Positions 6,715-14,385 of a stretch of 64,000 nucleotides of DNA are shown here, one piece after another; the first letter of the stretch is position 1; every line of letters starts with the position of its first letter. The translations under genes and the position numbers were made by a program. A model generated the notes under the pieces. It did not search any database. It saw only the letters and a list, made by a program, of their open reading frames with translations, and had not been told where the DNA came from. Location of the stretch: contig NZ_JBHSBH010000008.1 in assembly GCF_042650565.1 (NCBI RefSeq), positions 310,001-374,000 on the forward strand, given 5' to 3'. This stretch comes from Nocardiopsis_B sediminis. Its GTDB lineage: Bacteria > Actinomycetota > Actinomycetes > Streptosporangiales > Streptosporangiaceae.

Positions 6715-9111
6715 GTGAAACGAGGAGAACCGCGGCCGCGCCACGGCGGCACCCCCGTGTCCGCTTCGCTGGAGGAGGTCCGGCCGACGGCGCGGCGGCC
6801 GCAGGACCTGTTGCTCGGGCTGGCCGGGGTGCTGGCCGTCGCCCTTGTGCTGCTGGCCGTGCGGGTGGCCACCGGCGAGACCGAGCCCGCCGCGCCCGCC
6901 GAGCTGCGCGCGCTCGTGCCGCCCTCCCTGCTCGCGCTGCTCGCGGGGGCCGCCAACATCATGGTGATCGTGCTGGCCGGGGTGACGGCGGTGGAGCGGC
7001 TGTTGCGCCGTGAGTTCCGGCAGGTCGTGCGCGCGCTGTTCGGGGCCGCCCTCGCCTACGGGGTCGTCGGCGCCGCCAACGCCACGGTGGTCGCGGTCTC
7101 CGGCCCGGGCGGGCCGCCCGATGTGCTCGCCGTCGCCGACACGCACAACCTCTTCACCAGCCCCCTGCACGCCTACGTCGCCGCCGCCGTCGCCTACGTC
7201 GGCGCGCTGCCGCTGGGCCGCCTGCCGCGCCTGCGCGCCGCCATGTGGCTGGGCATCGGGCTGACCTCCGCCTCGGTGGTGCTGGCCGGCGTGACCACCG
7301 TCCTGGCGCTGCTGCTGACCGTGCTCGTCGGCGGGGCGTGCGCATCGGCCTCCCGTTACGCCGTCGGCCTGTCGCGTCCGGTGCCCGCCACCGACCGGCT
7401 CATCCGCGAGCTCCGCCGGTTCGGCCTCGACCCGCTCGGCGTCGCCCCCGACGGCACCGACGGCGAGGGCAACCAGCGGTTCGTCGTCGACACCACCGAC
7501 CGCCGCCTCGACGTCGTCCTGCTGCGCGCCGACGACACCAGCGGCTGGTGGAAGCGGCTCATGGCGCTCATCCTGCTGCGCGACCCCGTCGCGCCGCCGG
7601 TCCTGCTGAGCCTGCACCGCCGCCTCGAACACGCGGCGCTGCTGGGGTTCGCCTCGCGCGCGGCCGGCGCCGCCGTCCCCCGGGTGCTGGCCATCGGCGA
7701 ACTCGGCCTGGGCACGGTCGCCCTCGTCCACGAGCACCGGCGCATGGTCCCCCTCGACGCCATCGCCGACGACGCCATCACCGACGACCTCCTCGACGCC
7801 GCCTGGGCGGAGCTGGGCCTCCTGCACCGCCACCGCATCGTCCACGGCAGCCTCAACGGCGACACCGTCGGCCGGCTGCTGAGTGGCCGGGTCGCCTTCA
7901 CCGGCCTGTCCGGCGGCGGTGTGGCCGCCTCCCCGCTCAAGGCGTCGCTGGACGTCGCCGCTCTGCTGACCGTGCTGGCGCTGCGCGTGGGCGAGACCCG
8001 GTCGGTGGACGCCGCCGTCCGGGTCCTGGGCGTGGAGGGCGTTGCCGCCGCACTGCCCTTCCTCCAGCCCGCCGGGATGCCGTTCGGCCTGCGCAAACGG
8101 CTGCGCTCTCGCCGCGCGGCCCTGGGCGCGATCCGCGGCCGCATCGCCGAACTCGCCCCCGAGGCACCCGCCCGCCAGGCGCGCCTGGAGCGGATGCGCC
8201 CCCGCACCGTTGTCAGCGTGGTGGCCGCGACCATCGTCGGCCTCGTCCTCGCCTACCAGCTCGCCGGCGTCGACTTCGGCACGATCTCCGGTGCCGACCT
8301 CGGCTGGGCGGCCGCGGCGTTCGCGGCGTCGGTGGTGTGCATGGTCGCCGCCGCGCTGGCGCTCATGGGGTTCGTGCCCATCCGGCTGAACCTGTGGACG
8401 ACGGTGCTGGTGCACTACGCGGGCTCCTTCATCCGCATCGCCGCGCCCGCCGGGCTCGGGTCGATCGCCCTCAACACCCGCTACGTCACCTGCATGGGCG
8501 CCTCACCCGGGCTCGCGCTCTCCGCTGTGGGCCTGTCGCAGGTGGTGGGGCTGGTGGCCAACCTGCCGATCCTGCTGGTGTGCGCCTACCTCACCGGGAC
8601 CGCCCACTGGGCCGACTTCTCGCCCTCGGGCACGCTCATCGCGGTCATCGCCGTGCTCAGCGTGGCGATCACGGCGGTCCTGCTGCTGCCGCGCCTGCGC
8701 CGCGCGGTGGTCGACCGGGCGCGCCCCTACTTCCAGGGCACCGTCCCCCAGATGCTGGACCTCCTCCAGAACCCGCGCCGCCTGGCCATGGGCGTCGGCG
8801 GCACCGTGCTGCTCACCGCCGGTTTCGTGCTCTGCCTGTACTTCTCCATCGCGGCGTTCGGCGGCCAGGCGAGCCTGACCGCTGTGGCCGTGGTGTTCCT
8901 GGCCGGCAACGCCGTCGGCTCGGCAGCACCCACGCCCGGCGGGCTGGGCGCCGTGGAGGCGGCGCTGCTCGGCGGCCTGACCACGGTCGCCGGGCTGCCC
9001 GCCGCTGTGGGGCTGCCGGCGGTGCTGCTGTTCCGGCTGTTCACCTTCTGGCTCCCCGTTCTACCTGGGTGGGGCGCCTTCCACCTGCTCCAGCGGTGGA
9101 AGGCCATCTGA
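6715..9111 (+). CDS. YbhN/UPF0104-type membrane protein with degenerate kinase-like domain
   Basis: About 798 aa, starting at GTG 6715. The N-terminal third has several TM helices (~25-230). A cytoplasmic domain (~235-480) resembles an APH/protein kinase fold. The C-terminal third (~505-790) is the flippase-like UPF0104/MprF transmembrane domain, with the late signature AAPTPGGLGAVEAALLGG. UPF0104 domains are linked to lipid flipping or lipid-linked substrate transport. The kinase catalytic loop reads HGSLNGD where HGDL..N is expected, and the metal-binding DFG position reads TGL, so catalysis is unlikely. The gene is monocistronic. Confidence 0.8.
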   Translation: MKRGEPRPRHGGTPVSASLEEVRPTARRPQDLLLGLAGVLAVALVLLAVRVATGETEPAAPAELRALVPPSLLALLAGAANIMVIVLAGVTAVERLLRREFRQVVRALFGAALAYGVVGAANATVVAVSGPGGPPDVLAVADTHNLFTSPLHAYVAAAVAYVGALPLGRLPRLRAAMWLGIGLTSASVVLAGVTTVLALLLTVLVGGACASASRYAVGLSRPVPATDRLIRELRRFGLDPLGVAPDGTDGEGNQRFVVDTTDRRLDVVLLRADDTSGWWKRLMALILLRDPVAPPVLLSLHRRLEHAALLGFASRAAGAAVPRVLAIGELGLGTVALVHEHRRMVPLDAIADDAITDDLLDAAWAELGLLHRHRIVHGSLNGDTVGRLLSGRVAFTGLSGGGVAASPLKASLDVAALLTVLALRVGETRSVDAAVRVLGVEGVAAALPFLQPAGMPFGLRKRLRSRRAALGAIRGRIAELAPEAPARQARLERMRPRTVVSVVAATIVGLVLAYQLAGVDFGTISGADLGWAAAAFAASVVCMVAAALALMGFVPIRLNLWTTVLVHYAGSFIRIAAPAGLGSIALNTRYVTCMGASPGLALSAVGLSQVVGLVANLPILLVCAYLTGTAHWADFSPSGTLIAVIAVLSVAITAVLLLPRLRRAVVDRARPYFQGTVPQMLDLLQNPRRLAMGVGGTVLLTAGFVLCLYFSIAAFGGQASLTAVAVVFLAGNAVGSAAPTPGGLGAVEAALLGGLTTVAGLPAAVGLPAVLLFRLFTFWLPVLPGWGAFHLLQRWKAI

Positions 9112-9201
9112 GCCCCGGCGGCCCGCGGCCACCGGGGCCGCGGGTGGTTGTCACAGGGCCTGCTTAGTGTTCGCCGCGTAGCGACGGCCTGAGGAGGCAG
9201 C

Positions 9202-10083
9202 GTGCACCGGTCAGAGCACGGAACCGGACCTGAGAACGGACACCCCGGCGAGGACGCCTTCGTCATCTCCGATGCGTGGCCGGCCGTCATACATCCCCGG
9301 CACGGCGGCGCCGCAAGCCCGGTGGAGGCGGGATGCGCCACCGCACACACGCGTCCCTCCGATCCGCCGAAGGGTGTAACGGCCATGGCGGCCGAAGAGA
9401 TCCTGAGGCTCGAACGGGCGATGGTGGCGCGGCGTCGCTGGTCGCTCGCCGAATTCCGGGTGTGCTTCGTGGAGCATCCGCTGTTGCGCACCATAGCGCG
9501 GGGGCTGGTGTGGATCACCGATGACGGCGCCGCTTTCCGCGTCGCCCCGGACGGCACCCTCGTCGGCGCCGACGGCGCCGCGACGACGCTTGGGGATGAG
9601 GTCGGGATCGGGATCGCCCACCCCGTTGAACTGGGCAATGCGCTCGACGCCTGGGTGGAGGTGTTCGCCGCCCGCGAGATCCTCCAGCCGTTCCCGCAGC
9701 TGGGCCGGTGTGTCCGTGCACTGTCCGGCGACGAGCGGGATCGCGGGGAGCTCACGGTCTTTCGCGGCCATGCCGTGGCCGCGGAAAGCCTGACGGGGAT
9801 GGAGGGGCGCGGCTGGGAGCGGGACGACCCCGACGGCGACGGTGCCCGGTGCCGGCTCTCGTGGTCGCTGCGCGGGGACCGCACCGTGGTGGTCGAGCTG
9901 GACCCCGCCGCTCCGCTCGCGGAAGGCGGCACCGGATCCGGGTGGACCGTCACCCGGGTGGGGCTCGACGGCGCCCCGGCCGGGGAGGCGGGCGCGGCCG
10001 GTGCGCTGTGCTTCGGCTCGCTCGACCCGGTGGCGGCCTCGGAAGTGCTCGCCGATCTGACCCGGCTGACCGCAGCGGACTGA
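9202..10083 (+). CDS. Short DUF4132 C-terminal-domain protein, probable remnant
   Basis: GTG 9202 follows GAGGAGG at 4-nt spacing. An alternative ATG lies at 9385, where similarity begins. From there the ~230 residues match the C-terminal DUF4132 module: an RxWSLAEFRVCFVEHPLLR helix, GLVW strand, FRVAPDGTLV, IGIAHPVELG, QPFPQLGR and a closing LDPVAASEVLADL. Full DUF4132 proteins are about 1000 aa, so this copy lacks most of the family. The first ~60 residues are low-complexity and look like secondary coding sequence. Function is unknown; some family members sit next to MoxR/VWA genes. Confidence 0.6.
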   Translation: MHRSEHGTGPENGHPGEDAFVISDAWPAVIHPRHGGAASPVEAGCATAHTRPSDPPKGVTAMAAEEILRLERAMVARRRWSLAEFRVCFVEHPLLRTIARGLVWITDDGAAFRVAPDGTLVGADGAATTLGDEVGIGIAHPVELGNALDAWVEVFAAREILQPFPQLGRCVRALSGDERDRGELTVFRGHAVAAESLTGMEGRGWERDDPDGDGARCRLSWSLRGDRTVVVELDPAAPLAEGGTGSGWTVTRVGLDGAPAGEAGAAGALCFGSLDPVAASEVLADLTRLTAAD

Positions 10084-10196
10084 AGGGGCGCCCCGGACGG
10101 GGAGCGAGGACCCGGCCGCCGGTCCGCGCACCGTCCGGGGCCGCGCTGCGCCCCGCGGACGCGGCTGCGAGGATGAGGGCGAAGGAGAGGGGTGGG

Positions 10197-10739
10197 ATGG
10201 CGGGCGAGGTGGCGGCGGTGAGCCGCAGCGGGGTGCACGCGTTCAGCAAGGCCGGCCGGGACGCCATTCGCCTGCTGGCCGGGCTCGGGGTCGAGGGCGA
10301 TGCCCATCTGGGACGCACCGTGCAGCACCTGTCGCGGGTGCGGCGCGACCCCACGCAGCCCAACCTGCGCCAGGTGCACCTGCTCCACACCGAGCTCCAC
10401 GACGAGCTGCGCGCCGCGGGGTTCACGGCCGGCCCCGGGGACCTCGGCGAGAACATCACCACACGCGGCCTGGACCTGCTCGGGCTGCCCACGGGGGCGC
10501 TGCTGCGCGTGGGGCCCGATGCCGTGGTGGAGGTGACCGGGCTGCGCAACCCGTGCGCGCAGATCGACGGGTTCCAGAAGGGCATGCTGGCGGCCGTGGT
10601 CGGCCGGGACGCCGACGGTGCGGTGGTGCGCAAGGCCGGGGTCATGGGCGTCGTCCGCGCCGGCGGTGTGGTCCGCCCCGGCGACGTGATCGGCGTGGAC
10701 CTGCCGCTGGGCCCGCACCGGCCGCTGGAACGGGTCTGA
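10197..10739 (+). CDS. MOSC domain protein
   Basis: 180 aa, ATG at 10197 with AGGAG upstream; an in-frame ATG at 10173 is possible. A standalone MOSC fold shows GLGVEGDAHLGRTVQH, LRQVHLLHTELHDEL, GDLGENITTRGLDL and a conserved Cys in GLRNPCAQID. MOSC domains bind sulfur and the molybdenum cofactor. The short YiiM-like proteins of this kind are linked to detoxification of N-hydroxylated or reactive substrates, but the substrate is unknown. It converges on rpmF through a strong bidirectional terminator. Confidence 0.85.
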   Translation: MAGEVAAVSRSGVHAFSKAGRDAIRLLAGLGVEGDAHLGRTVQHLSRVRRDPTQPNLRQVHLLHTELHDELRAAGFTAGPGDLGENITTRGLDLLGLPTGALLRVGPDAVVEVTGLRNPCAQIDGFQKGMLAAVVGRDADGAVVRKAGVMGVVRAGGVVRPGDVIGVDLPLGPHRPLERV

Positions 10740-10798
10740 CCCCGGGCCTGGCCGTGATCGGGGACGGAGGCCGGCCCGCGCCCGAAGGGTGAGCGCGC

Positions 10799-10837
10799 CC
10801 CCGCCGGGCCGCCGAGGAGGGGAGCGGCCCGGCGGGG
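10799..10837. terminator. Bidirectional terminator between MOSC gene and rpmF
   Basis: A perfect 14-bp stem (10799-10812 with 10824-10837) with an 11-nt loop, between two convergent genes. There is no T tract, as is common in high-GC actinomycetes. Confidence 0.75.
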
Positions 10838-10904
10838 TCCGTGCGCGGTGCCACGCCCCCGGGGCCCCGCGCGGGCCGGGTCGGTCCCGGCCGGTCCCGC
10901 GGTA

Positions 10905-11075
10905 TCAGTCGGGCAGCGGCAGCAGGCCGCGGCGGTAGGCCGGGACCAGGCGGTGCGGGACGAGCGCGCTGCGCCCGCCGATGGTCAGCCGGACGAGGCC
11001 GGGCGTCTCGGCGCGCCATTGGGAGCGGCGCTTGCGCGTGTTGGAACGCGACATCTTGCGTTTGGGAACGGCCAT
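10905..11075 (-). CDS. rpmF: 50S ribosomal protein L32
   Basis: 56 aa beginning MAVPKRKMSRSNTRKRRSQW, the L32 signature. It has no cysteines, so it lacks the zinc ribbon and is the Zn-independent type. AGAGG lies before the ATG. It is last in a minus-strand group with rpmG and rpmE2, all Zn-free, behind a Zur-like box. In such clusters the paralogues replace zinc-binding ribosomal proteins when zinc is scarce and so free zinc. A 7-bp tandem repeat lies in the gap just before its ribosome site. Confidence 0.93.
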   Translation of the reverse strand: MAVPKRKMSRSNTRKRRSQWRAETPGLVRLTIGGRSALVPHRLVPAYRRGLLPLPD

Positions 11076-11085
11076 GACGCCTCTT

Positions 11086-11111
11086 CGTGGATCGTGGATC
11101 GTGGATCGTGG
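11086..11111. repeat. GTGGATC heptamer tandem repeat before rpmF
   Basis: Three full GTGGATC units plus a partial unit in the rpmE2-rpmF gap, 10 bp upstream of the rpmF start on the minus strand. A 7-bp unit can change copy number by slippage and alter spacing or leader length. Confidence 0.8.
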
Positions 11112-11155
11112 TGCGGTCGGTCGTGCGCGCCCCGGCTCATGGCCGGGGCGGGTGG

Positions 11156-11401
11156 TCACGCGGTGCCGTAGCGGCGCTGGAACCGCTCCACGCGGCCGGC
11201 GGTGTCGATGACGCGGCCCCGGCCGGTGTAGAACGGGTGGCTCGCGCTGGAGATCTCCACGTCGATGACGGGGTAGGTGGCGCCGTCCTCCCATTCGATG
11301 GTGGTGTCGCTCGTGGCGGTGGAGCGGGTGAGGAAGGCGAAGTCGCCCGCGCGGTCGCGGAAGACGACGGGGCGGTAGTCGGGGTGGATACCGGGTTTCA
11401 T
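11156..11401 (-). CDS. rpmE2: 50S ribosomal protein L31 type B
   Basis: 81 aa, beginning MKPGIHPDYRPVVFRD and ending with the type B features SSASHPFYTGRGRVIDTAGRV. No CxxC pairs, hence the zinc-independent paralogue. AGGAGG directly precedes the ATG. It lies 29 bp after rpmG and 80 bp before rpmF, so the three are probably one Zur-controlled transcript. In bacteria with both L31 types, the B form is made on zinc limitation. Confidence 0.95.
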   Translation of the reverse strand: MKPGIHPDYRPVVFRDRAGDFAFLTRSTATSDTTIEWEDGATYPVIDVEISSASHPFYTGRGRVIDTAGRVERFQRRYGTA

Positions 11402-11430
11402 GGGGCCTCCTGGGCGGGGTGGCGGGTTCG

Positions 11431-11595
11431 TCAGCGCTCTTCGCGGAACTCCACGTGGCGGCGGACGACGGGGTCGTACTTGCGCAGCACCAGCCGGTCG
11501 GGGCTGTTGCGGCGGTTCTTGGTGGTGACGTAGGTGTAGCCGGTGCGCGCGGTGGAGCGCAGCTTGACCACCGGCCGGAGATCGTTGCGGGCCAT
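11431..11595 (-). CDS. rpmG: 50S ribosomal protein L33, zinc-independent
   Basis: 54 aa starting MARNDLRPVVKLRSTARTG and ending VVRRHVEFREER; a clear L33 without cysteines. The ATG at 11595 follows GGAGGTGACC, a strong ribosome site. It is first in the rpmG-rpmE2-rpmF group and closest to the Zur-like operator. No L28 or S14 paralogue is in the window, unlike the larger Streptomyces clusters. Confidence 0.95.
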   Translation of the reverse strand: MARNDLRPVVKLRSTARTGYTYVTTKNRRNSPDRLVLRKYDPVVRRHVEFREER

Positions 11596-11664
11596 GCGGT
11601 CACCTCCGGGTTTCTCGTGTTCGCGGGCCGACAGGGTCGGCCGGGTCCGATCCGTACAAGCGAA

Positions 11665-11679
11665 TGATAACCGTTTTCA
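11665..11679. promoter_or_regulatory. Zur-like box TGATAACCGTTTTCA
   Basis: A 15-bp 7-1-7 palindrome (TGATAAC-C-GTTTTCA, one mismatch) 70 bp upstream of rpmG, between it and the divergent MarR gene. Sequence and place fit the zinc uptake regulator Zur, which represses zinc-free ribosomal genes in zinc-replete cells. Confidence 0.8.
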
Positions 11680-11798
11680 TTCCCGTGATGGACCGCGGGT
11701 CCACAGGGCCGGTGCGGCCCGTCGGCTCGGGGCTCCGCGGCGGGCGGCCGGTGCGATCATGGAGGCGGCCGGATGCGGTCCGGGAGGAGAGGCGCGGG

Positions 11799-12332
11799 AT
11801 GCCCAGGAACGAGCTCGCCGAAGAGGCGTGGGAGGCGCTGACGCGCGCCCAGATGGCGCTCCACCGCCGCTTCCAGGACGACTTCCGGGGGTGGGAGGTC
11901 TCCATGCGCGAATACGACGTCCTCTACACCCTCTCCCGCTGCCCCCGCGGGACCCGGCTGCGCGACCTCAACGCGCACGTGCTGCTCACTCAGCCCAGCA
12001 TCAGCCGGCTCGTGGAGCGCATGGAAGGCGACGGGCTGGTGTGGCGCTGCGGTGCCCCGGGCGATCGGCGCGGCACCGTCGTGGGCCTCACCGACCACGG
12101 GCGCGCGGTGCTGCGCCGGGTGGGCCGCGAGCACGCGGCCGCCATCGACCGCTACGTGGGCAGCGCCCTCGACCCCGATGAGCTGCGCGCACTTCGCGAC
12201 CTCGCGGTCAAGCTGCGCGGCGCCCAGGAGGCGGCCGAGGCGGCCGGGACTTCCTCCGGCCGGGAGCGGGCGCCGGACGGGGTTCCGGGTGAAGGCGACC
12301 CGAATGGACGACCGGACGACGCGGGGAATTAA
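11799..12332 (+). CDS. MarR-family transcriptional regulator
   Basis: 177 aa; ATG 11799 preceded by GGGAGGAG. A winged helix-turn-helix is visible: MREYDVLYTLSRCPRG, LRDLNAHVLLTQPSISRLVERM (recognition helix) and the wing GDRRGTVVGLTDHGR. MarR dimers usually bind inside their own promoter and release DNA on binding phenolic ligands or on oxidation. It has one Cys near residue 48 (SRCPRG). The C-terminal ~35 residues are acidic and low-complexity. It precedes ohrR but is separated by the OhrR-type operator; its own target is unknown. Confidence 0.88.
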   Translation: MPRNELAEEAWEALTRAQMALHRRFQDDFRGWEVSMREYDVLYTLSRCPRGTRLRDLNAHVLLTQPSISRLVERMEGDGLVWRCGAPGDRRGTVVGLTDHGRAVLRRVGREHAAAIDRYVGSALDPDELRALRDLAVKLRGAQEAAEAAGTSSGRERAPDGVPGEGDPNGRPDDAGN

Positions 12333-12360
12333 GTTGCGCGCAATCAAGTTGTGCTAAATT
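12331..12360. promoter_or_regulatory. OhrR-type operator upstream of ohrR-ohr
   Basis: A perfect palindrome TTGCGCGCAA (12334-12343) in an AT-rich stretch that continues CAATCAAGTTG and TAAATTGAAT. OhrR operators are AT-rich TTG...CAA dyads overlapping the promoter of ohr genes. It lies 38 bp before ohrR. Confidence 0.6.
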
Positions 12361-12380
12361 GAATATCCGAGGAGGTGCGC

Positions 12381-12878
12381 ATGTCCGAACGGCCGGGGAG
12401 CGACCCGCTCTCGCTGGACAACCAGCTCTGCTTCGCCGTGTACGCGGCGTCGCGCGCGCTGACCGGGCTCTACCGCGAACTCCTCGCCGACCTCGGGCTC
12501 ACCTACCCCCAGTACCTCGTCATGCTGGTGCTATGGGAGCGCGGCACCCTTCCCGTCAAGGAGCTGGGGGCGGCACTCCGGCTCGACTCCGGCACGCTCT
12601 CGCCCCTGCTGCGCCGGCTCGAAGCCGGCGGGCTGGTGCGGCGCACCCGCGACACCGGCGACGAGCGGGTGGTGCACATCGCCCTCACCGGCCAGGGGGC
12701 CACCCTGCGCGAGCGCGCGGTGGACATCCCCGGCCGGGTGCTGTGCTCCACCGGGATCCCCGAGGACCGCATCGGAGAGCTGCGCGCGCTCCTCGACCGC
12801 ATCACCGAATCGGCCGGGGCGGCAGCACACGAGCTGCGCGCCGCCCAGGGCACCCGACCCCAAAGGGAGAGACCGTGA
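12381..12878 (+). CDS. ohrR: Organic hydroperoxide resistance regulator OhrR
   Basis: 165 aa, ATG 12381 with AGGAGG at 5-nt spacing. LDNQLCFAVYAASR near the N-terminus holds the single reactive Cys (Cys17) of OhrR, whose oxidation by organic peroxides releases the operator. A MarR winged helix follows (LTYPQYLVMLVLWE, LRLDSGTLSPLLRRLE, DERVVHIALTGQG). The stop overlaps the ohr start as GTGA, so the pair is a coupled operon under the dyad at 12334. Confidence 0.93.
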   Translation: MSERPGSDPLSLDNQLCFAVYAASRALTGLYRELLADLGLTYPQYLVMLVLWERGTLPVKELGAALRLDSGTLSPLLRRLEAGGLVRRTRDTGDERVVHIALTGQGATLRERAVDIPGRVLCSTGIPEDRIGELRALLDRITESAGAAAHELRAAQGTRPQRERP

Positions 12879-13297
12879 AGGTTCTGTACACCGCCGAAGC
12901 CACCGTCACCGGCGAAGGCCGCAAGGGACACGGCAGCACCGGCGACGGCCGCCTGGACGCCGACCTGTCCGTCCCCAAGGGCCTGGGCGGCGACGACGGC
13001 CCCGGCACCAACCCCGAGCAGCTGTTCGCGGTCGGCTACGCCGCCTGCTTCCACGGCGCCCTGAAGAAGGTCGCCCGCGAGGCCAAGGTCAAGGTCGACG
13101 GCTCCACCATCGACTCCAAGGTCAGCCTCGGCAGCGGCGAGGACGGCCTCGACATCGCCGTCGAACTGCACGTCACCATCCCCGGCCTGCCGGAGGCCGA
13201 GGTCGCCAAGCTGGTCGAGGCCGCCCACCAGGTGTGCCCCTACTCCCGTGCGACCCGCGGCAACATCGAGGTGACCCTCACCTCGGCCACCGCCTGA
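12875..13297 (+). CDS. ohr: Organic hydroperoxide reductase Ohr (OsmC family)
   Basis: 140 aa starting at GTG 12875 inside the ohrR stop codon. The two catalytic cysteines are present in GYAACFHGALKK and HQVCPYSRATRGN, with Arg and Glu typical of the Ohr branch. Ohr is a cytosolic thiol peroxidase that reduces fatty-acid and other organic hydroperoxides using lipoylated proteins. Regulation by OhrR is expected from the operator and gene order. A hairpin terminator follows. Confidence 0.95.
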   Translation: MKVLYTAEATVTGEGRKGHGSTGDGRLDADLSVPKGLGGDDGPGTNPEQLFAVGYAACFHGALKKVAREAKVKVDGSTIDSKVSLGSGEDGLDIAVELHVTIPGLPEAEVAKLVEAAHQVCPYSRATRGNIEVTLTSATA

Positions 13298-13308
13298 CCG
13301 CACCCCTC

Positions 13309-13345
13309 CGCCGCCCCCGCGCCGCCCGCCGGCCCGGGGGCGGCG
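13309..13345 (+). terminator. Terminator after ohr
   Basis: CGCCGCCCCCG (13309-13319) pairs perfectly with 13335-13345, 12 bp past the ohr stop codon. Confidence 0.7.
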
Positions 13346-13387
13346 CCGTTTCCGGACGCCGAGTGGCACAGGGCTTCCCAAGCCGAA

Positions 13388-13402
13388 CGGAAACGGTTAT
13401 CG
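13388..13402. promoter_or_regulatory. Zur-like dyad CGGAAACGGTTATCG upstream of methyltransferase
   Basis: Matches 12 of 15 positions of the reverse complement of the box at 11665-11679 (TGAAAACGGTTATCA), with the 7-1-7 core AAACGGTTATC intact. It lies ~120 bp before the methyltransferase gene at 13523. A weaker, possible second Zur site. Confidence 0.4.
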
Positions 13403-13522
13403 TTCCCCATCGTGTGCGCTCGTACGGTGGGCGGGGCGCCTCCCTCACGCACACGCGCTGCCCCGCGGTTGCGGCGACCCCACCAGGCAGCCCGTTCCGA
13501 CCGAGAGGATAGGTGGTCCGCC

Positions 13523-14329
13523 ATGGCCGACACGCACGTCGGGACGCTCTTCGACGCCGGCGCCGCCGAGTTCGCCGCCTGGTCGCAGCGCCTGTGGGAC
13601 CGCATGGGCGAACTCACCACCGGCGTCTCCGCCCCACGGCCCGGCGAACGCGTCCTCGACGCCTGCTGCGGTGCGGGCGCCTCCGCCATCCCCGCGGCCA
13701 TGGCCGTCGCCCCGGACGGCTCCGTCGACGCCGTCGACCTGTCCCAAGCCCTGCTGGAGCAGGGGCGCGAGCGCTCCGCCGGGCTGCCCGGCCTGCGCTT
13801 CATCGCCGCCGACGCCTGCACCTGGCCCGAACCCGGCGCCTACGACCTCGTGCAGGTCGTGCACGGTGTGGCGTTCTTCTCCGACATGGACGCCGGAACC
13901 TCCGCGCTCGTGCGGGCCCTGCGCCCCGGCGGGCGTATGGCCGTCACCGTGTGGGCCGACGGCGCGCTCGGCAGCTTCCTCACGCTTTTGCGCGACGCCG
14001 TCGCCGCCGAGCTCGGCCACCCCGTCGACCAGGCCGGGTTCCAGCAGGCGCGCGAGCGCATCGCCGACGCCGGCACCCTCACCGCCTGGCTGGAACGCCT
14101 GGGACTGGAGGGCGTCGAGGTGGTGCGCCACGACCGCCGCCTCCCCCTCGACCCCGATACCGCGTGGGAGTTCGTGCTGGGCAACGCGGCCCGCGCCATG
14201 CTCTCCGGCCTGGACCCCGCCGCCCGCGACCGCGTCCGCGACACACTCGGCCGGCTCATGGCGGAGCGCGGGGTGACCGACCTCGATGTCTCGGTGCACA
14301 TCGCCCTGGGCCGCCGCCCCCGTTCCTAG
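13523..14329 (+). CDS. Class I SAM-dependent methyltransferase
   Basis: 268 aa, ATG 13523 chosen where conservation starts. Motif I is VLDACCGAGASAIPAA, followed by DAVDLSQALLEQ (motif post I) and the LRPGGRMAVTVW strand. The overall pattern is the UbiE/Methyltransf_11 type acting on small molecules. The substrate cannot be told from sequence. It is monocistronic and lies downstream of a Zur-like dyad. The 3' end faces the convergent EamA gene. Confidence 0.85.
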   Translation: MADTHVGTLFDAGAAEFAAWSQRLWDRMGELTTGVSAPRPGERVLDACCGAGASAIPAAMAVAPDGSVDAVDLSQALLEQGRERSAGLPGLRFIAADACTWPEPGAYDLVQVVHGVAFFSDMDAGTSALVRALRPGGRMAVTVWADGALGSFLTLLRDAVAAELGHPVDQAGFQQARERIADAGTLTAWLERLGLEGVEVVRHDRRLPLDPDTAWEFVLGNAARAMLSGLDPAARDRVRDTLGRLMAERGVTDLDVSVHIALGRRPRS

Positions 14330-14385
14330 CCGCTACCGGGCCGTGAATTCGCGTTCCGGTGGGCAGCGCCCTGGTGTTCCGGGGC

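Noticed and set aside
6373..8415. Long minus-strand Gly/Gln/His-rich frame opposite the flippase-like gene
   Set aside because: Composition shadow in high-GC DNA; the + strand has coherent TM and domain structure.
11086..11111. CRISPR-like repeat array
   Set aside because: A 7-bp simple tandem repeat without spacers.
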